Shown: positions 19,057-27,335 of the stretch, in pieces | Layout: every line of letters begins with the position of its first letter | How positions within the stretch are numbered: the stretch's first letter is position 1 | NCBI GenBank assembly: GCA_900473805.1 | Contig: UCMS01000022.1 | Coordinates: 1 to 64,000 of the forward strand | DNA length: 64,000 bases | Direction of reading: 5' to 3' | Source of the DNA: Hyphomicrobiales bacterium | Lineage (GTDB): Bacteria > Pseudomonadota > Alphaproteobacteria > Rhizobiales > Rhizobiaceae | Program-made: the position numbers and the translations under genes | The notes under the pieces: model-generated | Databases searched by the model: none | Told to the model about the DNA's origin: nothing | Seen by the model: the letters and a program-made list of their open reading frames with translations, nothing else

Positions 19057-19641
19057 TCAGACGGGCAATTTGAGGACAGCGTCGAGCAATTCGCCCTGAG
19101 CGGTTAGGTTCTCCGCCGCCAATTGCTTCATCAAGGCGCGGTCGATTTCCACGGGTCGGCCGTCCGGATCATAGGGCTCCTTGAACGTGAAGCACTGCGG
19201 CCCGCTGCCATGGTCGAACAGCATTTCGAGGCGTTTTGCCCCCTCCTCCCAATCCGGTCTCCTGCCGGCAGGCACCCAGAACAGGACCATCGGCGGCCAT
19301 TCCTGGACGACGTTCCAGTTGCGTGCGTGCTTGAGGGCATCGGCATGCACGCCGGTATACGTGAAGGCCATCAGGCTCTCGATGTCCCGCCACAAGGACA
19401 GCGACGACACGCCTTCAGCGGCGCCATGTTCGGTAAGAAAGCGTGGGAAGACGAGCGGCCCCCAACTGCGCGGACCAGGTACGCCCTTGTAGCCGGATCG
19501 CGCGATGAACCCCGGGGCACGCTCCGCAGCCGCGAAGTTCATCGGCTCCCGTAGGACGAAGCCGCGCGCGGCGGCACTGTCGGAGGCATCGACATGAATG
19601 CCGAAATTATAGATCGCGAGCTGGTGGCCCGCCGCGGTCAA
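19057..19641 (-). CDS. DUF3291 family protein
   Basis: A 194-residue cytoplasmic protein of the DUF3291 family (dimeric alpha-beta barrel type), function unknown. Family features include LAIYNFGIHVDA at the N-terminus, the SLSLWRDIESLMAFTYTGVHADALKH segment in the middle (positions about 80-105) and a Trp/Pro-rich WPPMVLFWVPAG. The start is a TTG at 19641 overlapping the DUF1178 stop (TTGA), which implies translational coupling. It is the last gene of a five-gene minus-strand run and ends 6 bases from the convergent DUF924 gene. Confidence 0.75.
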   Translation of the reverse strand: MTAAGHQLAIYNFGIHVDASDSAAARGFVLREPMNFAAAERAPGFIARSGYKGVPGPRSWGPLVFPRFLTEHGAAEGVSSLSLWRDIESLMAFTYTGVHADALKHARNWNVVQEWPPMVLFWVPAGRRPDWEEGAKRLEMLFDHGSGPQCFTFKEPYDPDGRPVEIDRALMKQLAAENLTAQGELLDAVLKLPV

Positions 19642-20066
19642 TTCACATCATCCGGCAGAACAGGAAGCGGCGCGATCTCGATCCCTTCCTCGATCAACGA
19701 CTTCACCTCGACGGGTGAAGCCTGGCCGATGATGCCGCGGGCTTCCGCCTCGCCGTAATGGATCTTGCGCGCTTCCTCGGGAAACTTCGCGCCGACATCC
19801 TCGCTGCTGGCGCGGATCTCGCGGATGGCTTCCTTGAGCTTCACGAAAGCCTGCTTCTGCGCTTCGGAGACCGCGAGCGCTTGCGTCTCGTCTTTCTGTC
19901 GCGCGGTCGCCACCGCCGGCGCCATCAGCACCTTGGACACTTCCGCCGAACCGCAGACGGGGCACGTCAGAAAGCCGGTTTCCTTCTGACGATCGAAATC
20001 GGCACTCTGCGAGAACCAGCCTTCAAACTCATGGGCCTTCTCGCAGCACAGAGAGTATCGGATCAA
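19638..20066 (-). CDS. DUF1178 family zinc-ribbon-like protein
   Basis: A 142-residue protein common in alphaproteobacteria, with no known function. The N-terminus has Cys residues arranged like a small zinc ribbon (a CC pair at residues 7-8, then CPVC near 35-38). A helical C-terminal half follows (EAQKQAFVKLKEAIREIR). It overlaps the nitrilase-family gene upstream and the DUF3291 gene downstream by 4 bases each, so the three are one translational unit. Confidence 0.8.
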   Translation of the reverse strand: MIRYSLCCEKAHEFEGWFSQSADFDRQKETGFLTCPVCGSAEVSKVLMAPAVATARQKDETQALAVSEAQKQAFVKLKEAIREIRASSEDVGAKFPEEARKIHYGEAEARGIIGQASPVEVKSLIEEGIEIAPLPVLPDDVN

Positions 20067-20920
20067 ACCGTCACGCCCCCCTTTGCGAGTTGAGGCGCCA
20101 TATCGAGCTGGAAATCGCGCCCGTTCTTCAGGTTCGGGATCTTGGCCCGGCAGGCCTTGACCGCCTCGAGATCGATATCGGCGATCACCACCGCCTCGCC
20201 GGAGCCACCAGCCGAAGCAAGCACCTTGCCCCAGGGGCCGACGATCATCGAGTGCCCGAAAGTCTCGCGGCCATCTTCATGCACGCCGGCTTGCGCCGCC
20301 GAAATGACATATGCGCCGTTCTCAATCGCACGCGCCCGCAGCAGGATCTCCCAATGCGCCTCTCCGGTCTGCTTCGTGAAGGCCGCGGGCGTCGTCAGGA
20401 TTTCCGCACCCGCCATGGCCTCGGCCCGGAAGAGATGTGGGAAGCGCACATCGTAGCAGACGCCGAAGCCGAGCTTGCCGAACGGCAGGTCCGCCACCAC
20501 GGCCCGCTCGCCGGGGCGATAGACCGCACTTTCGCGCCAGCTCTCGCCATTGTCGAGATCGACGTCGAACATGTGGATTTTGTCGTACGACGTGATCTTG
20601 TGGCCATCAGGGCCGAACAGGAACGCACGATTGGCAATTTTGCCATCGGCAAGCTTGATCGCGGTCGACCCGACATGCAGATGGATCTTCAGCTCTTTCG
20701 CCAGGTCCGACGCCGCCTTGACGATCAGGTCGCTGTCTTCGTCGCGCAGCACCGCGGCCAGGCCGGCGCGGTCCTTTTGTACGGCACCCGTCATCTCCGG
20801 CGTCTGCACATAGATCGCGCCCTTTGCGGCAGCGTCGCGCACGAGCCGGGCCATGGCTCGCGCATTCTTCTCCGGGTCTACCCCGGAACACATCTGGACA
20901 GCGGCGGCCTTGAACACCAT
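20063..20920 (-). CDS. Carbon-nitrogen hydrolase (Nit1/Nit2-type amidase)
   Basis: A nitrilase-superfamily amidase of 285 residues. The Glu-Lys-Cys triad is visible: E42 (QTPEMTG), K114 (YDKIHMFDV) and C155 (GFGVCYDVRFP). Its closest known types hydrolyse deaminated glutathione or omega-amides such as 2-oxoglutaramate. The neighbouring glutaredoxin gene would suit a glutathione-repair role, but the substrate cannot be read from the sequence. The start at 20920 (MVFKAAAVQM) has GAAGAAAG upstream; a 22-residue longer form is less likely. Confidence 0.87.
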   Translation of the reverse strand: MVFKAAAVQMCSGVDPEKNARAMARLVRDAAAKGAIYVQTPEMTGAVQKDRAGLAAVLRDEDSDLIVKAASDLAKELKIHLHVGSTAIKLADGKIANRAFLFGPDGHKITSYDKIHMFDVDLDNGESWRESAVYRPGERAVVADLPFGKLGFGVCYDVRFPHLFRAEAMAGAEILTTPAAFTKQTGEAHWEILLRARAIENGAYVISAAQAGVHEDGRETFGHSMIVGPWGKVLASAGGSGEAVVIADIDLEAVKACRAKIPNLKNGRDFQLDMAPQLAKGGVTV

Positions 20921-21035
20921 GGATCGTCTTTCTTCAGAGAAATTCCAGCAAAAACGCGTGGCAGTTTGGGTCCGAAATTTCGTCACAACAAGAGCCTAGT
21001 GCGCATTTTGTGACGAGGAGAAAAGCGGATATGCC

Positions 21036-21293
21036 TCAACCGGCGAGAAGCGGATCCAGCTTGCCGGCCCGATCGAGCGCATGCAGGTCGTCGCAGCCGC
21101 CAACATGCTGGCCGCCGATGAAGATCTGCGGAAAGGTGTTGCGGCCGGACTTGGCGATCATCTCCTCGCGCAGCTCCGGCTTGCCGGTGGCATCGTACTC
21201 GACATAGGAAACGCCCTTCTTGTCGAGCAACGCCTTTGCGCTGGCGCAATAGCCGCAGAACTGGCGAGTATAAACGGTGACATCAGCCATGGG
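21036..21293 (-). CDS. grxC: Glutaredoxin 3 (GrxC)
   Basis: A small thiol-disulfide oxidoreductase of 85 residues using glutathione. The active site is C12-G-Y-C15, a variant of the common CPYC. The glutathione-binding TFPQIFIGG and the GGCDDL motif follow. GAGGAG lies just upstream of the ATG at 21293. It is 49 bases after comF and 115 bases before the amidase gene on the same strand. Confidence 0.93.
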   Translation of the reverse strand, partial: PMADVTVYTRQFCGYCASAKALLDKKGVSYVEYDATGKPELREEMIAKSGRNTFPQIFIGGQHVGGCDDLHALDRAGKLDPLLAG

Positions 21294-21342
21294 AAACTCC
21301 TCGGGAGAGGGGCACGAAAATGTGCTGTGAAGGACAGAGCCC

Positions 21343-22119
21343 TCATATAGGCCCGGACAAAGCCCTTGCAAAGGTCAAAACAGTGACATCCGCGGCCCCT
21401 GCCTTCTTCAGGGCAGCGGAGGCTGCGCTGACCGTCGCCCCGGTCGTATAGACATCGTCGATCAGGACGAGCCGCCGCCCGAAGACAAGATCCTCCCGCC
21501 CTTCCGGCACCGCGAAGGCGCCGCGCACGTTGAGCGCCCGCTGGTTCGCCGTCAGCCCCACCTGCTGCTGCGTCCGCTTGCGCCGCACCAGCGCCTCGGC
21601 GAGAAACGGCTTGCCCGCCTGCCGCCCCACATGCCGCGCCAGTTCCGCCGACTGGTTGAACATCCGCCGGAACATCCGCATGCGATGCAGAGGCACGGCA
21701 AGCACCGCGTCGGCCGCAGCGATCTCGGCGGAGGCCGCCCGCACCATCCAGGCCGCCATCATCGGCGCGAGATCGGTCCGGTCGCGATATTTCAACCCGT
21801 GCACCAGATGCCGCGCGACCCCCTCATGCAGCGCCACGGAGCGCAGCCGGTCGAAGATCGGAGGATGAGCAATTGCCTCCGGCGACAGCATGCCCTCGCC
21901 CGGATCGTGTGCAAACGGCAGTCCCAGAACCTCGCAGAACGGCCGCTCGATCAAGCGCAGACTCGCCCAGCAATCGCTGCACAGCGCATTGTGCGCTAGG
22001 GTCTGGACATGGCAATGGGCGCAGGTCGGTGGATAGACGAGGTGAAACAGCCCGCGCAGCAACATCCCGGAACGTTCCAGGCTGACGGAGAGCGATTTCT
22101 GCACTAAGTGAGCCACCAT
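21343..22119 (-). CDS. comF: ComF family phosphoribosyltransferase-like protein
   Basis: A 258-residue ComF/GntX-type protein. An N-terminal zinc-finger-like region (CAHC near residues 33-36, CSDC near 48-51) precedes a phosphoribosyltransferase domain with the PRPP loop VLIDDVYTTGAT (near 215-226). In naturally competent bacteria ComF helps DNA uptake; in rhizobia the role is unproven. It is divergent from the methyltransferase gene and heads the minus-strand run to DUF3291. Confidence 0.88.
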   Translation of the reverse strand: MVAHLVQKSLSVSLERSGMLLRGLFHLVYPPTCAHCHVQTLAHNALCSDCWASLRLIERPFCEVLGLPFAHDPGEGMLSPEAIAHPPIFDRLRSVALHEGVARHLVHGLKYRDRTDLAPMMAAWMVRAASAEIAAADAVLAVPLHRMRMFRRMFNQSAELARHVGRQAGKPFLAEALVRRKRTQQQVGLTANQRALNVRGAFAVPEGREDLVFGRRLVLIDDVYTTGATVSAASAALKKAGAADVTVLTFARALSGPI

Positions 22120-22179
22120 GCGCTGACTTTACGCCTCAAGGGACGTCGAGCCAATCCGCGTCATCAAGGGAAGACCGCC

Positions 22180-23076
22180 ATGAACGAGATTTTCGATGAA
22201 GCTCTGATCGCCCGCAACCGCAGCCGCGCCCGGGCGCAAAAGGCGGAAGGGGCCGATTTTTTGCTGGAGTTGACGGCGCGCGAACTCGCCGACCGCCTGG
22301 CCATCGTCGAACGCCGCTTCGACCGGGCCGTCGAACTCTTTGGCGGAAGCGGGCTCACGGCAAAGGCGGCCCTCGCCACCGGGAAGATCGCAGATCTGGA
22401 GCGGATCGAAACCGATGCGATCCTGCTCGACGCGGGCAGTGGACGCGTCACCAACTTCGAAAGCGTCCCCCTGGAGCCCCAGTCGGTCAACTTGATCCTC
22501 TCGCCGCTCTCCCTGCACCTGACCAATGACACGCCGGGTATGCTGATCCAGATGCGCCGCGCGCTGAAGCCAGATGGCCTGCTGCTTGCCGCCATTCCGG
22601 GTGCGGGCACATTGGCCGAACTGCGCGACGTCCTCTTGGCAGCGGAGACCGAGATATACGGCGGTGCCAGCCCTCGCGTCGTGCCCTTCGCCGATATCCG
22701 CGACATCGGCGCGCTCATGCAGCGCTCGGGCTTTGCCCTTCCCGTCATTGATGAGGAGAGTTTTACGGTCCGCTACGACCATATCTTCGCGCTGATGCGG
22801 GACCTGAAGGCCATGGGCATGGCCAATCCCTTGATCGGCCGCAGCCGGAGACCGGTCTCACGCCGCTTCTTCCTGCGCGCAGCAGAACTCTACGCCGAGC
22901 GTTACGCTGATCCGGACGGTCGCATCCGTGCAACCTTCTCGATCGTCTTCGTCTCGGGCTGGTCACCCCATGAGAGTCAGCAAAAACCCCTGAAGCCCGG
23001 CTCCGCAAAGATGCGCCTGGCCGACGCGCTGGACCCGAACAGGGCGATACCGCTTGGCCGGGAAGGCAGCGATTAG
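22180..23076 (+). CDS. SAM-dependent methyltransferase, BioC / NDUFAF5-like
   Basis: A class I methyltransferase of 298 residues. The start at 22180 gives MNEIFDEALIARNRSRA, typical of the alphaproteobacterial family related to mitochondrial NDUFAF5 (a hydroxylase acting on complex I), with AAGGGAAG upstream. SAM-binding elements are weakened (no GxGxG in the LDAGSGRV stretch), as often in this group; LSLHLTNDTPGMLIQMRRALKPDG is the conserved post-II segment (at about 110-133). The substrate is unknown. Its stop codon overlaps that of the convergent flp gene. Confidence 0.78.
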   Translation: MNEIFDEALIARNRSRARAQKAEGADFLLELTARELADRLAIVERRFDRAVELFGGSGLTAKAALATGKIADLERIETDAILLDAGSGRVTNFESVPLEPQSVNLILSPLSLHLTNDTPGMLIQMRRALKPDGLLLAAIPGAGTLAELRDVLLAAETEIYGGASPRVVPFADIRDIGALMQRSGFALPVIDEESFTVRYDHIFALMRDLKAMGMANPLIGRSRRPVSRRFFLRAAELYAERYADPDGRIRATFSIVFVSGWSPHESQQKPLKPGSAKMRLADALDPNRAIPLGREGSD

Positions 23077-23246
23077 CTCCAGGCCGCCGTGATCGTCGTC
23101 GTCACGGTTTCGAAGACACCTTGGACGGAGCCGCTCAATGCCCCGAACCCGCTGATCAGGGCAACACTCATGATGGCGGCGATCAGGCCGTACTCGATCG
23201 CGGTTGCGCCGCTCTGGTCGGCGATCATGTCACGCAATGGACGCAT
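23073..23246 (-). CDS. Flp family type IVb pilin
   Basis: A 57-residue prepilin. A short basic leader (MRPLRDMIADQSG) is followed by the Flp signature ATAIEYGLIAAIMSVALI and a hydrophobic stalk. Cleavage by a TadV/CpaA-type peptidase would be after the Gly near residue 13. CAGGAGA lies upstream of the ATG at 23246. No tad/cpa assembly gene is nearby, so it depends on machinery encoded elsewhere. The preceding gene, 58 bases upstream, encodes another small membrane protein. Confidence 0.9.
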   Translation of the reverse strand: MRPLRDMIADQSGATAIEYGLIAAIMSVALISGFGALSGSVQGVFETVTTTITAAWS

Positions 23247-23304
23247 GCGGTCTCCTGGCGATCGAGCAGGACCCTGCCGTGCAGGGTTCCCGGCACGGTG
23301 GTGA

Positions 23305-23625
23305 TTAACAGGCCTGGCCGGAGCCGTAGCCGTCGATGATGCAAACGGAACCGGGTGTTTCCTGAAGTACGCTGCGACGGATCGTATAGCGTTTGCCCGG
23401 ATCACCCTTCGGGATCGAACCCGTGGTCATCATGTCGTAGTCGGCAGGCTCGAAAGCCAGCGTCTTGCGGTCGGTCTTTGAGGCGAGCATCGGCGTCAGG
23501 ACAAGCGAAAGGGCAATCGCAGCCGTGCCAAAAAGCAAGGCGATATTGAGTACACCAGTCCGACCGGACTTGATCGAAGACCGCTCTCTCGACCGTGCGG
23601 CCTTCCAGAAATCCTCGTTTACCAT
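23305..23625 (-). CDS. Small single-pass membrane protein, function unknown
   Basis: I do not recognise this family. From the ATG at 23625 (GGAG six bases upstream) it is 106 residues. A basic N-terminal region (1-25) precedes one hydrophobic segment (about 26-46, LNIALLFGTAAIALSLVL) and a polar outer part with two Cys residues near the C-terminus that could form a disulfide. It sits just upstream of the flp pilin gene on the same strand, so a role near the pilus is possible but unsupported otherwise. Confidence 0.6.
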   Translation of the reverse strand: MVNEDFWKAARSRERSSIKSGRTGVLNIALLFGTAAIALSLVLTPMLASKTDRKTLAFEPADYDMMTTGSIPKGDPGKRYTIRRSVLQETPGSVCIIDGYGSGQAC

Positions 23626-23723
23626 GATACGCTCCACACACGTTTACGACGCATGAACAGAGGGTATATTGCGGTGCGGTGTATAAACTTTGCGTTAACG
23701 ACGCGCCAAGAATTCGAGCCTGC

Positions 23724-24137
23724 TTACAGAAGATCCTGGAGAAACGGGATCAGCGGTTCGTCGGCCGGCGGCATGGGATAATCCCGCAGCGCCTTCGATT
23801 TCACCCATTTGATCGCCTGGCCTTCCCGCCCCTGGGGAATCCCCTCGTAACGCCGGCAGATATAAAGCGGCATCAGCAGGTGGAATTTCTCGTAGGTGTG
23901 GCTGGCAAAGGTCAGAGGAGCCAGGCATGCCACTTTGGTGACGATGCCCAATTCCTCGTTGAGTTCCCGCACTAGCGTCTCTTCCGGCGTTTCGCCGGCT
24001 TCAACCTTGCCACCGGGAAACTCCCACAGACCAGCGAGCGACTTGCCCTGCGGCCGCTGCGCCAGAAGAATGCGGTTGTCGGCATCGACGAGTGCGCAGG
24101 CAGCAACGAGCAGGATCGGCTTCTTCTCGTCGCTCAT
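23724..24137 (-). CDS. mutT: Nudix hydrolase MutT (8-oxo-dGTP diphosphatase type)
   Basis: Removes oxidised nucleotides such as 8-oxo-dGTP to prevent mutation. The 137-residue protein has the complete Nudix box at about 42-65 (G..E.GET, then RELNEELGI), with the flanking LWEFPGGK typical of MutT. It overlaps the GNAT gene upstream by 4 bases (ATGA), forming an argJ-GNAT-mutT unit. Confidence 0.92.
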   Translation of the reverse strand: MSDEKKPILLVAACALVDADNRILLAQRPQGKSLAGLWEFPGGKVEAGETPEETLVRELNEELGIVTKVACLAPLTFASHTYEKFHLLMPLYICRRYEGIPQGREGQAIKWVKSKALRDYPMPPADEPLIPFLQDLL

Positions 24138-24913
24138 GCTGCATCCATCTTTCGCCAGTAATGGTAGCGATAGGCCTCCTTGAAACCCGTTCTCGCATAA
24201 AGCGCGAGCGCCGCCTCGTTCGTGGCCACCACCTGAAGCCAGGCGGTGCGCGCGCCGCGCATCCGGGCCCAGCGCAGCGCCGTGCTCAGGATCTCGACGC
24301 CCAATCCCTGACCTCGTCTGTCGACACGCACGGCAAGCGACATGATGCCGGCGAGATCGTTGTCCTGGACGCAGAGCGTCGCGGCCAATGGCCCGCTCTG
24401 CGGATCCTCGATAATGAAGAGGCCGGTCGGTGGCTTGATGCCAGTGATGATTTCCGCCAAAGCTGGCTTCAGCGCCGGATCTGTTCTGTGGACGGTGATA
24501 TCGGCATCGACGAACCGCCCGACGTCATGGGTCGGCAAATGATCCATGGTATCGGGAAGTTCGAGCGTCGCGAGATCGCAGGTCATAGTGACCACATCCT
24601 CGAAACACTCCCAACCACTCGCCTCCAGGTGATCGATCAACTGCTTGGGCGAAAGCGGCGTCTGCCGGATCAGCAGCGGCCGGCCATGCGCTTCGAAGCG
24701 ACGGGAAGCCTTCTCGAGGCGCAGGGCAATGTCGCGATGATCGGACGGATCCAGCGCGACGACGCAGTTTAGCCGCTTCGATGGATGGCTGCCGGTCAGC
24801 CGCACCTGCCAACTGCCGTCATAGACCACGCTGCTGGCCGGCCAGGCGCGAAAGCCAACGGCCTCCAGGCGCCGAACGAGCGGCAGATTGGGCTCGGAAT
24901 ATGTCATCTGCAT
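24134..24913 (-). CDS. GNAT family N-acetyltransferase
   Basis: A 259-residue GNAT protein. The acetyl-CoA loop is VDRRGQGLGVEILSTALRWA in the C-terminal half, followed by the usual NEAALALYARTGF. The N-terminal half is a degenerate second domain. The substrate is unknown. The start at 24913 is 7 bases after the argJ stop; a frame from 24952 would overlap argJ by 32 bases and is less likely. It lies between argJ and mutT. Confidence 0.82.
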   Translation of the reverse strand: MQMTYSEPNLPLVRRLEAVGFRAWPASSVVYDGSWQVRLTGSHPSKRLNCVVALDPSDHRDIALRLEKASRRFEAHGRPLLIRQTPLSPKQLIDHLEASGWECFEDVVTMTCDLATLELPDTMDHLPTHDVGRFVDADITVHRTDPALKPALAEIITGIKPPTGLFIIEDPQSGPLAATLCVQDNDLAGIMSLAVRVDRRGQGLGVEILSTALRWARMRGARTAWLQVVATNEAALALYARTGFKEAYRYHYWRKMDAA

Positions 24914-24920
24914 TCCGGGT

Positions 24921-26162
24921 TCAGCTCCGGTAGTCGCCGTTGATCGCGACATATTCCTTGGTCAGATCGCAGGTCCACACCGTCGCCGTTCCGGATCCCA
25001 GCCCGATATCGACGGTGACCGGAATATCTTCTTTCTCCATGACCGCCGTGGTCGCGGCTTCCGAGTAATCCGGATCGCGCTCACCATTGACGGCCACGCG
25101 GACGTCGCCAAACCAGATGGCCAGACGGTCGCGGTCCGCCATTTCGCCGGACTTGCCGACGGCCATGACAATACGGCCCCAATTGGCATCTTCGCCGGCA
25201 ACGGCCGTCTTGACCAGCGGCGAATTCGCGATCGACAGAGCGATCTTTTTGGCCGCGAGATCGGTCTCGGCACCCTTGACGGTCACGGCAACCATTTTAC
25301 GGGCACCTTCGCCGTCACGCACCACCTGCAGCGCGAGATCCTTCAGCAGATCGTTGAGCGCTTGGCGGAATTCGGCAAGACGTGCATCGTCTGCGCGATC
25401 CACGCTCGCCTGGCCGTCGGCAGCAGCCGCACCGGTCGCAAACAGCAGCAGCGTGTCGGAGGTCGACGTGTCGCTGTCGACGGTGATCGAATTGAAGCTC
25501 GGCTCAACACCCTCGGAAAGAAGCGCCTGCAGCGCGGTCGAGGAAATGGCGGCATCCGTCACGACGAAAGAGAGCATCGTCGCCATATCGGGCGCGATCA
25601 TGCCGGCGCCCTTGGCAATACCGTTGATCGTGACGGCGACGCCGTCGATCGTGGCCGAACGCGTCGCGACCTTCGGATAGGTATCCGTGGTCATGATCGC
25701 CTTTGCGGCTTCGAGCCAGAAATCGCCCTTGGCGTCAGCGGCCATCTGGTCAAGCACGCCGGCAAACTTCGTCGCATCGAGCGGCTCGCCGATCACGCCG
25801 GTCGAGGCGAGATAGATCTCGTTCTCGCCGCAGCCAAGTGCGGATGCCGCAGACTTTGCTGTCAGGTCTGTCGCAGCCTTGCCCTTGATCCCGGTAAAGG
25901 CATTCGCATTGCCGGAATTGACCACCACGCCGCGCGCAACGCCATGGCCGAGATTCTGTCGGCAGAAATCGACAGGAGCCGACGGGCATTTCGACTTGGT
26001 GAAGACCCCTGCAACAGCAGCCGGGCTATCGAAGGCCATTAGCAGCACATCGGTGCGGTTCTTGTACTTGATACCGGCCGCCGCCGTTGCCATCCGCACA
26101 CCGCGGATGACGGGCATATCGACATAGGATTTCGGGGCGAGCGGAGAAATGCTGGAAGACAT
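24921..26162 (-). CDS. argJ: Bifunctional ornithine acetyltransferase / N-acetylglutamate synthase
   Basis: Transfers acetyl groups from N-acetylornithine to glutamate in the cyclic arginine pathway. The start at 26162 ([12 protein letters not shown]) gives 413 residues. The self-cleavage site is DMATMLSFV with the Thr195 nucleophile, so the precursor should split into alpha and beta chains there. [11 protein letters not shown] just before it is also diagnostic. A 10-residue longer start at 26192 is possible. Confidence 0.96.
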   Translation of the reverse strand: MSSSISPLAPKSYVDMPVIRGVRMATAAAGIKYKNRTDVLLMAFDSPAAVAGVFTKSKCPSAPVDFCRQNLGHGVARGVVVNSGNANAFTGIKGKAATDLTAKSAASALGCGENEIYLASTGVIGEPLDATKFAGVLDQMAADAKGDFWLEAAKAIMTTDTYPKVATRSATIDGVAVTINGIAKGAGMIAPDMATMLSFVVTDAAISSTALQALLSEGVEPSFNSITVDSDTSTSDTLLLFATGAAAADGQASVDRADDARLAEFRQALNDLLKDLALQVVRDGEGARKMVAVTVKGAETDLAAKKIALSIANSPLVKTAVAGEDANWGRIVMAVGKSGEMADRDRLAIWFGDVRVAVNGERDPDYSEAATTAVMEKEDIPVTVDIGLGSGTATVWTCDLTKEYVAINGDYRS

Positions 26163-26181
26163 GGTGCCTGGCCTGTACTGG

Positions 26182-26206
26182 AAGGCCCGCAAACTGCGGG
26201 CCTTTT
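26182..26206. terminator. Hairpin between the parvulin gene and argJ
   Basis: A perfect 9-bp stem (AAGGCCCGC at 26182-26190 with GCGGGCCTT at 26196-26204) and a 5-base loop. It lies after the parvulin stop and only 20 bases before the argJ start. The U run is on the plus strand side only, so on the minus strand it may act as a weak terminator or processing site. Confidence 0.5.
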
Positions 26207-26238
26207 GATGATGCTATGGATGCGACGGGATCGGCAGC

Positions 26239-27090
26239 TTACTGCTGCGCCTGCTGCTTGTTGGCCTCTTCATAGCCCTTGCGCAGGGTTTCGTCGACAA
26301 TCTCGACCTTCTGCTCGGCCTTCGCCTTCTCGATCAGCGCAAGATACTTGTCGCGCATGACGAGCTGACGAACCTGCTGCTCGACCGCTTCGAATGCCGG
26401 CGGAGCGGCTTCGCGCTTGTCTTCGAGCAGGATGACGTGGAAGCCGAACTGCGTCTTCACCGGGGTCTTGGTATAGGTGCCCTTCTCCAGCGCAAAAGCA
26501 GCTTCTTCGAATTCCGGAACCATGCGGCCCTTCGTGAAGTAGCCCAGATCGCCGCCTTCCGACTTGTTCGGATCCGTCGACTTTTCCTTCGCCAGATCAA
26601 CGAAGCTCTTGCCGGCATCGAGTTCGGCGATGATCGCCTTGGCTTCGTCTTCCGTCTTCACGAGGATGTGGCGGGCACGGATTTCTTCCTGCTTCGGAAG
26701 AGCTGCCACTTCCTTGTCGTAACGCGCCTTCACCTCTTCGGGGGTGACGGCATCAACGACGTTCTTCTTGAAATAGGCATTGTGCAGTTCGCGTTCGGCG
26801 ATGAAGGCCAGGCGACGCTGGTATTCAGGATCGTCCTTCAGGCCGGCAGCCTCGGCATTGGCTGCGAGCAGCTTCACGTCGATGGCGCCGGAGAGGGCAG
26901 CAACCTTCTTCTGCTCGTCAGGCAGCTGGGAGAGCTGCGGATCGAGATTGGCAATGGCGAGATCGAGTTCGGACTGCTTGATTTCCAGCGAGCCGACCTT
27001 GGCCACGACGGCATCCTCGGCAGAGGCGACGCCCTGGAGGGCGATGAGCGACACGCAGGCGGCGAGAACGATTTTATTGAGGCGAAGCAT
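26239..27090 (-). CDS. Periplasmic parvulin-type peptidyl-prolyl isomerase
   Basis: Helps fold exported proteins. The 283-residue precursor has a signal peptide cut near VASA-E (residue 24), an N-terminal SurA-like helical region (25-130), and a parvulin rotamase domain (about 135-230; IRARHILVKTEDEAK, GGDLGYFTKGRMVPEFEEA). A charged, Gln-rich tail follows. It is divergent from secA, a conserved rhizobial arrangement that pairs export with folding. Confidence 0.92.
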   Translation of the reverse strand: MLRLNKIVLAACVSLIALQGVASAEDAVVAKVGSLEIKQSELDLAIANLDPQLSQLPDEQKKVAALSGAIDVKLLAANAEAAGLKDDPEYQRRLAFIAERELHNAYFKKNVVDAVTPEEVKARYDKEVAALPKQEEIRARHILVKTEDEAKAIIAELDAGKSFVDLAKEKSTDPNKSEGGDLGYFTKGRMVPEFEEAAFALEKGTYTKTPVKTQFGFHVILLEDKREAAPPAFEAVEQQVRQLVMRDKYLALIEKAKAEQKVEIVDETLRKGYEEANKQQAQQ

Positions 27091-27335
27091 GAAAGACCTT
27101 TCGGATGGTGAACCGTTTGAAGACCGTTCGAATCAGGCAAAAAATTGTCAGACGCCCGACAAATGCAGGTCTTTCCGATCGCCCTGCGCCGTTGACATCA
27201 TTCGACCCCCCTCTTATCTGTCACGCAACCTCGCGTCCAGAGCAGTTTCGGGACGCATTGCGCCTATTCGACTGTGCTCATAAGGGCCGGAAGACTGGGT
27301 CAACGTTATGACGAAGGTCAGAAAGGACCATCAAT

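Noticed and set aside
23271-23287. Hairpin ACCCTGC-CGT-GCAGGGT as a terminator before flp
   Set aside because: No U run follows on the minus strand and the stem is short, so a terminator between the small membrane gene and flp is not claimed.
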